Below, one piece after another: positions 6,106-6,162 of a DNA stretch of 6,162 nucleotides. The DNA is from Peptococcaceae bacterium. Lineage in GTDB: Bacteria; Bacillota; Peptococcia; Peptococcales; Peptococcaceae. Positions within the stretch are counted from its first letter, which is position 1. The number at the start of each line of letters is the position of its first letter. A program made the position numbers and the translations under genes. Location: positions 1 to 6,162 of the forward strand of contig JAGARS010000113.1 of assembly GCA_017622155.1 (NCBI GenBank), in the 5' to 3' direction. The notes under the pieces were generated by a model that was not told where the DNA came from, made no database searches, and saw only the letters and a list, made by a program, of their open reading frames with translations.

Positions 6106-6162
6106 TCACACCTTTTTATACAGTCTACACGTTTCATCCATATCAGTTTCATTCTGATGCAC
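6106..6162 (-). CDS. Possible C-terminal tail of an upstream gene (partial)
   Basis: A minus-strand frame enters from the right edge and runs 18 codons (VHQNETDMDETCRLYKKV) to TGA at 6108-6106, inside the nrdG Shine-Dalgarno region. No promoter is visible in these 57 bases, which fits nrdG being read through from an upstream gene. However, an 18-codon open frame is expected by chance about four times in ten. I recognise no family. Sequence beyond 6162 would settle it. Confidence 0.25.
   Translation of the reverse strand: MHQNETDMDETCRLYKKV

Overview
The window is a stretch of bacterial core genome. All real genes lie on the minus strand, so they read from high to low coordinates. The organism looks like an anaerobic low-to-mid-GC Firmicute, probably a Clostridia-type gut bacterium. 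The evidence is a glycyl-radical (oxygen-sensitive) ribonucleotide reductase of the Clostridia/Thermotoga-like 'MCCR' type, strong GGAGG-type ribosome binding sites, and a sigma-A promoter style with TATAAT boxes. The genus cannot be fixed from this sequence.

In transcription order, the right end (6162 down to 2912) carries an anaerobic deoxynucleotide-synthesis module. It opens with a possible tail of an upstream gene, then nrdG (radical-SAM activase), a 98-nt gap holding a small hairpin and a candidate NrdR operator, and nrdD (class III ribonucleotide reductase). NrdG would install the glycyl radical on NrdD. This NrdD carries a C-terminal thioredoxin/glutaredoxin-like domain with a CPNC active site, so the enzyme may bring its own reductant. 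A long hairpin follows nrdD.

The middle (2790 down to 492) is a self-contained secD-secF operon. It has a clear promoter (TTGCAT-17-TATAAT), secD and secF separated by 13 nt with the secF Shine-Dalgarno overlapping the secD stop, and a textbook intrinsic terminator. SecD and SecF form the membrane complex that helps Sec-dependent export using the proton motive force.

The left end (426 down to 1) has its own promoter (TGGACG-17-TATAAT, extended -10). It drives the start of a small coiled-coil protein of unknown function, cut off by the window edge.

I see no mobile element, CRISPR array, tRNA or rRNA, and no convincing plus-strand gene. The window is mostly ordinary housekeeping sequence. The points most worth a second look are the NrdD-redoxin fusion, the tandem operator-like sites in front of nrdD, and the alternative pairing around the nrdD 3' hairpin.
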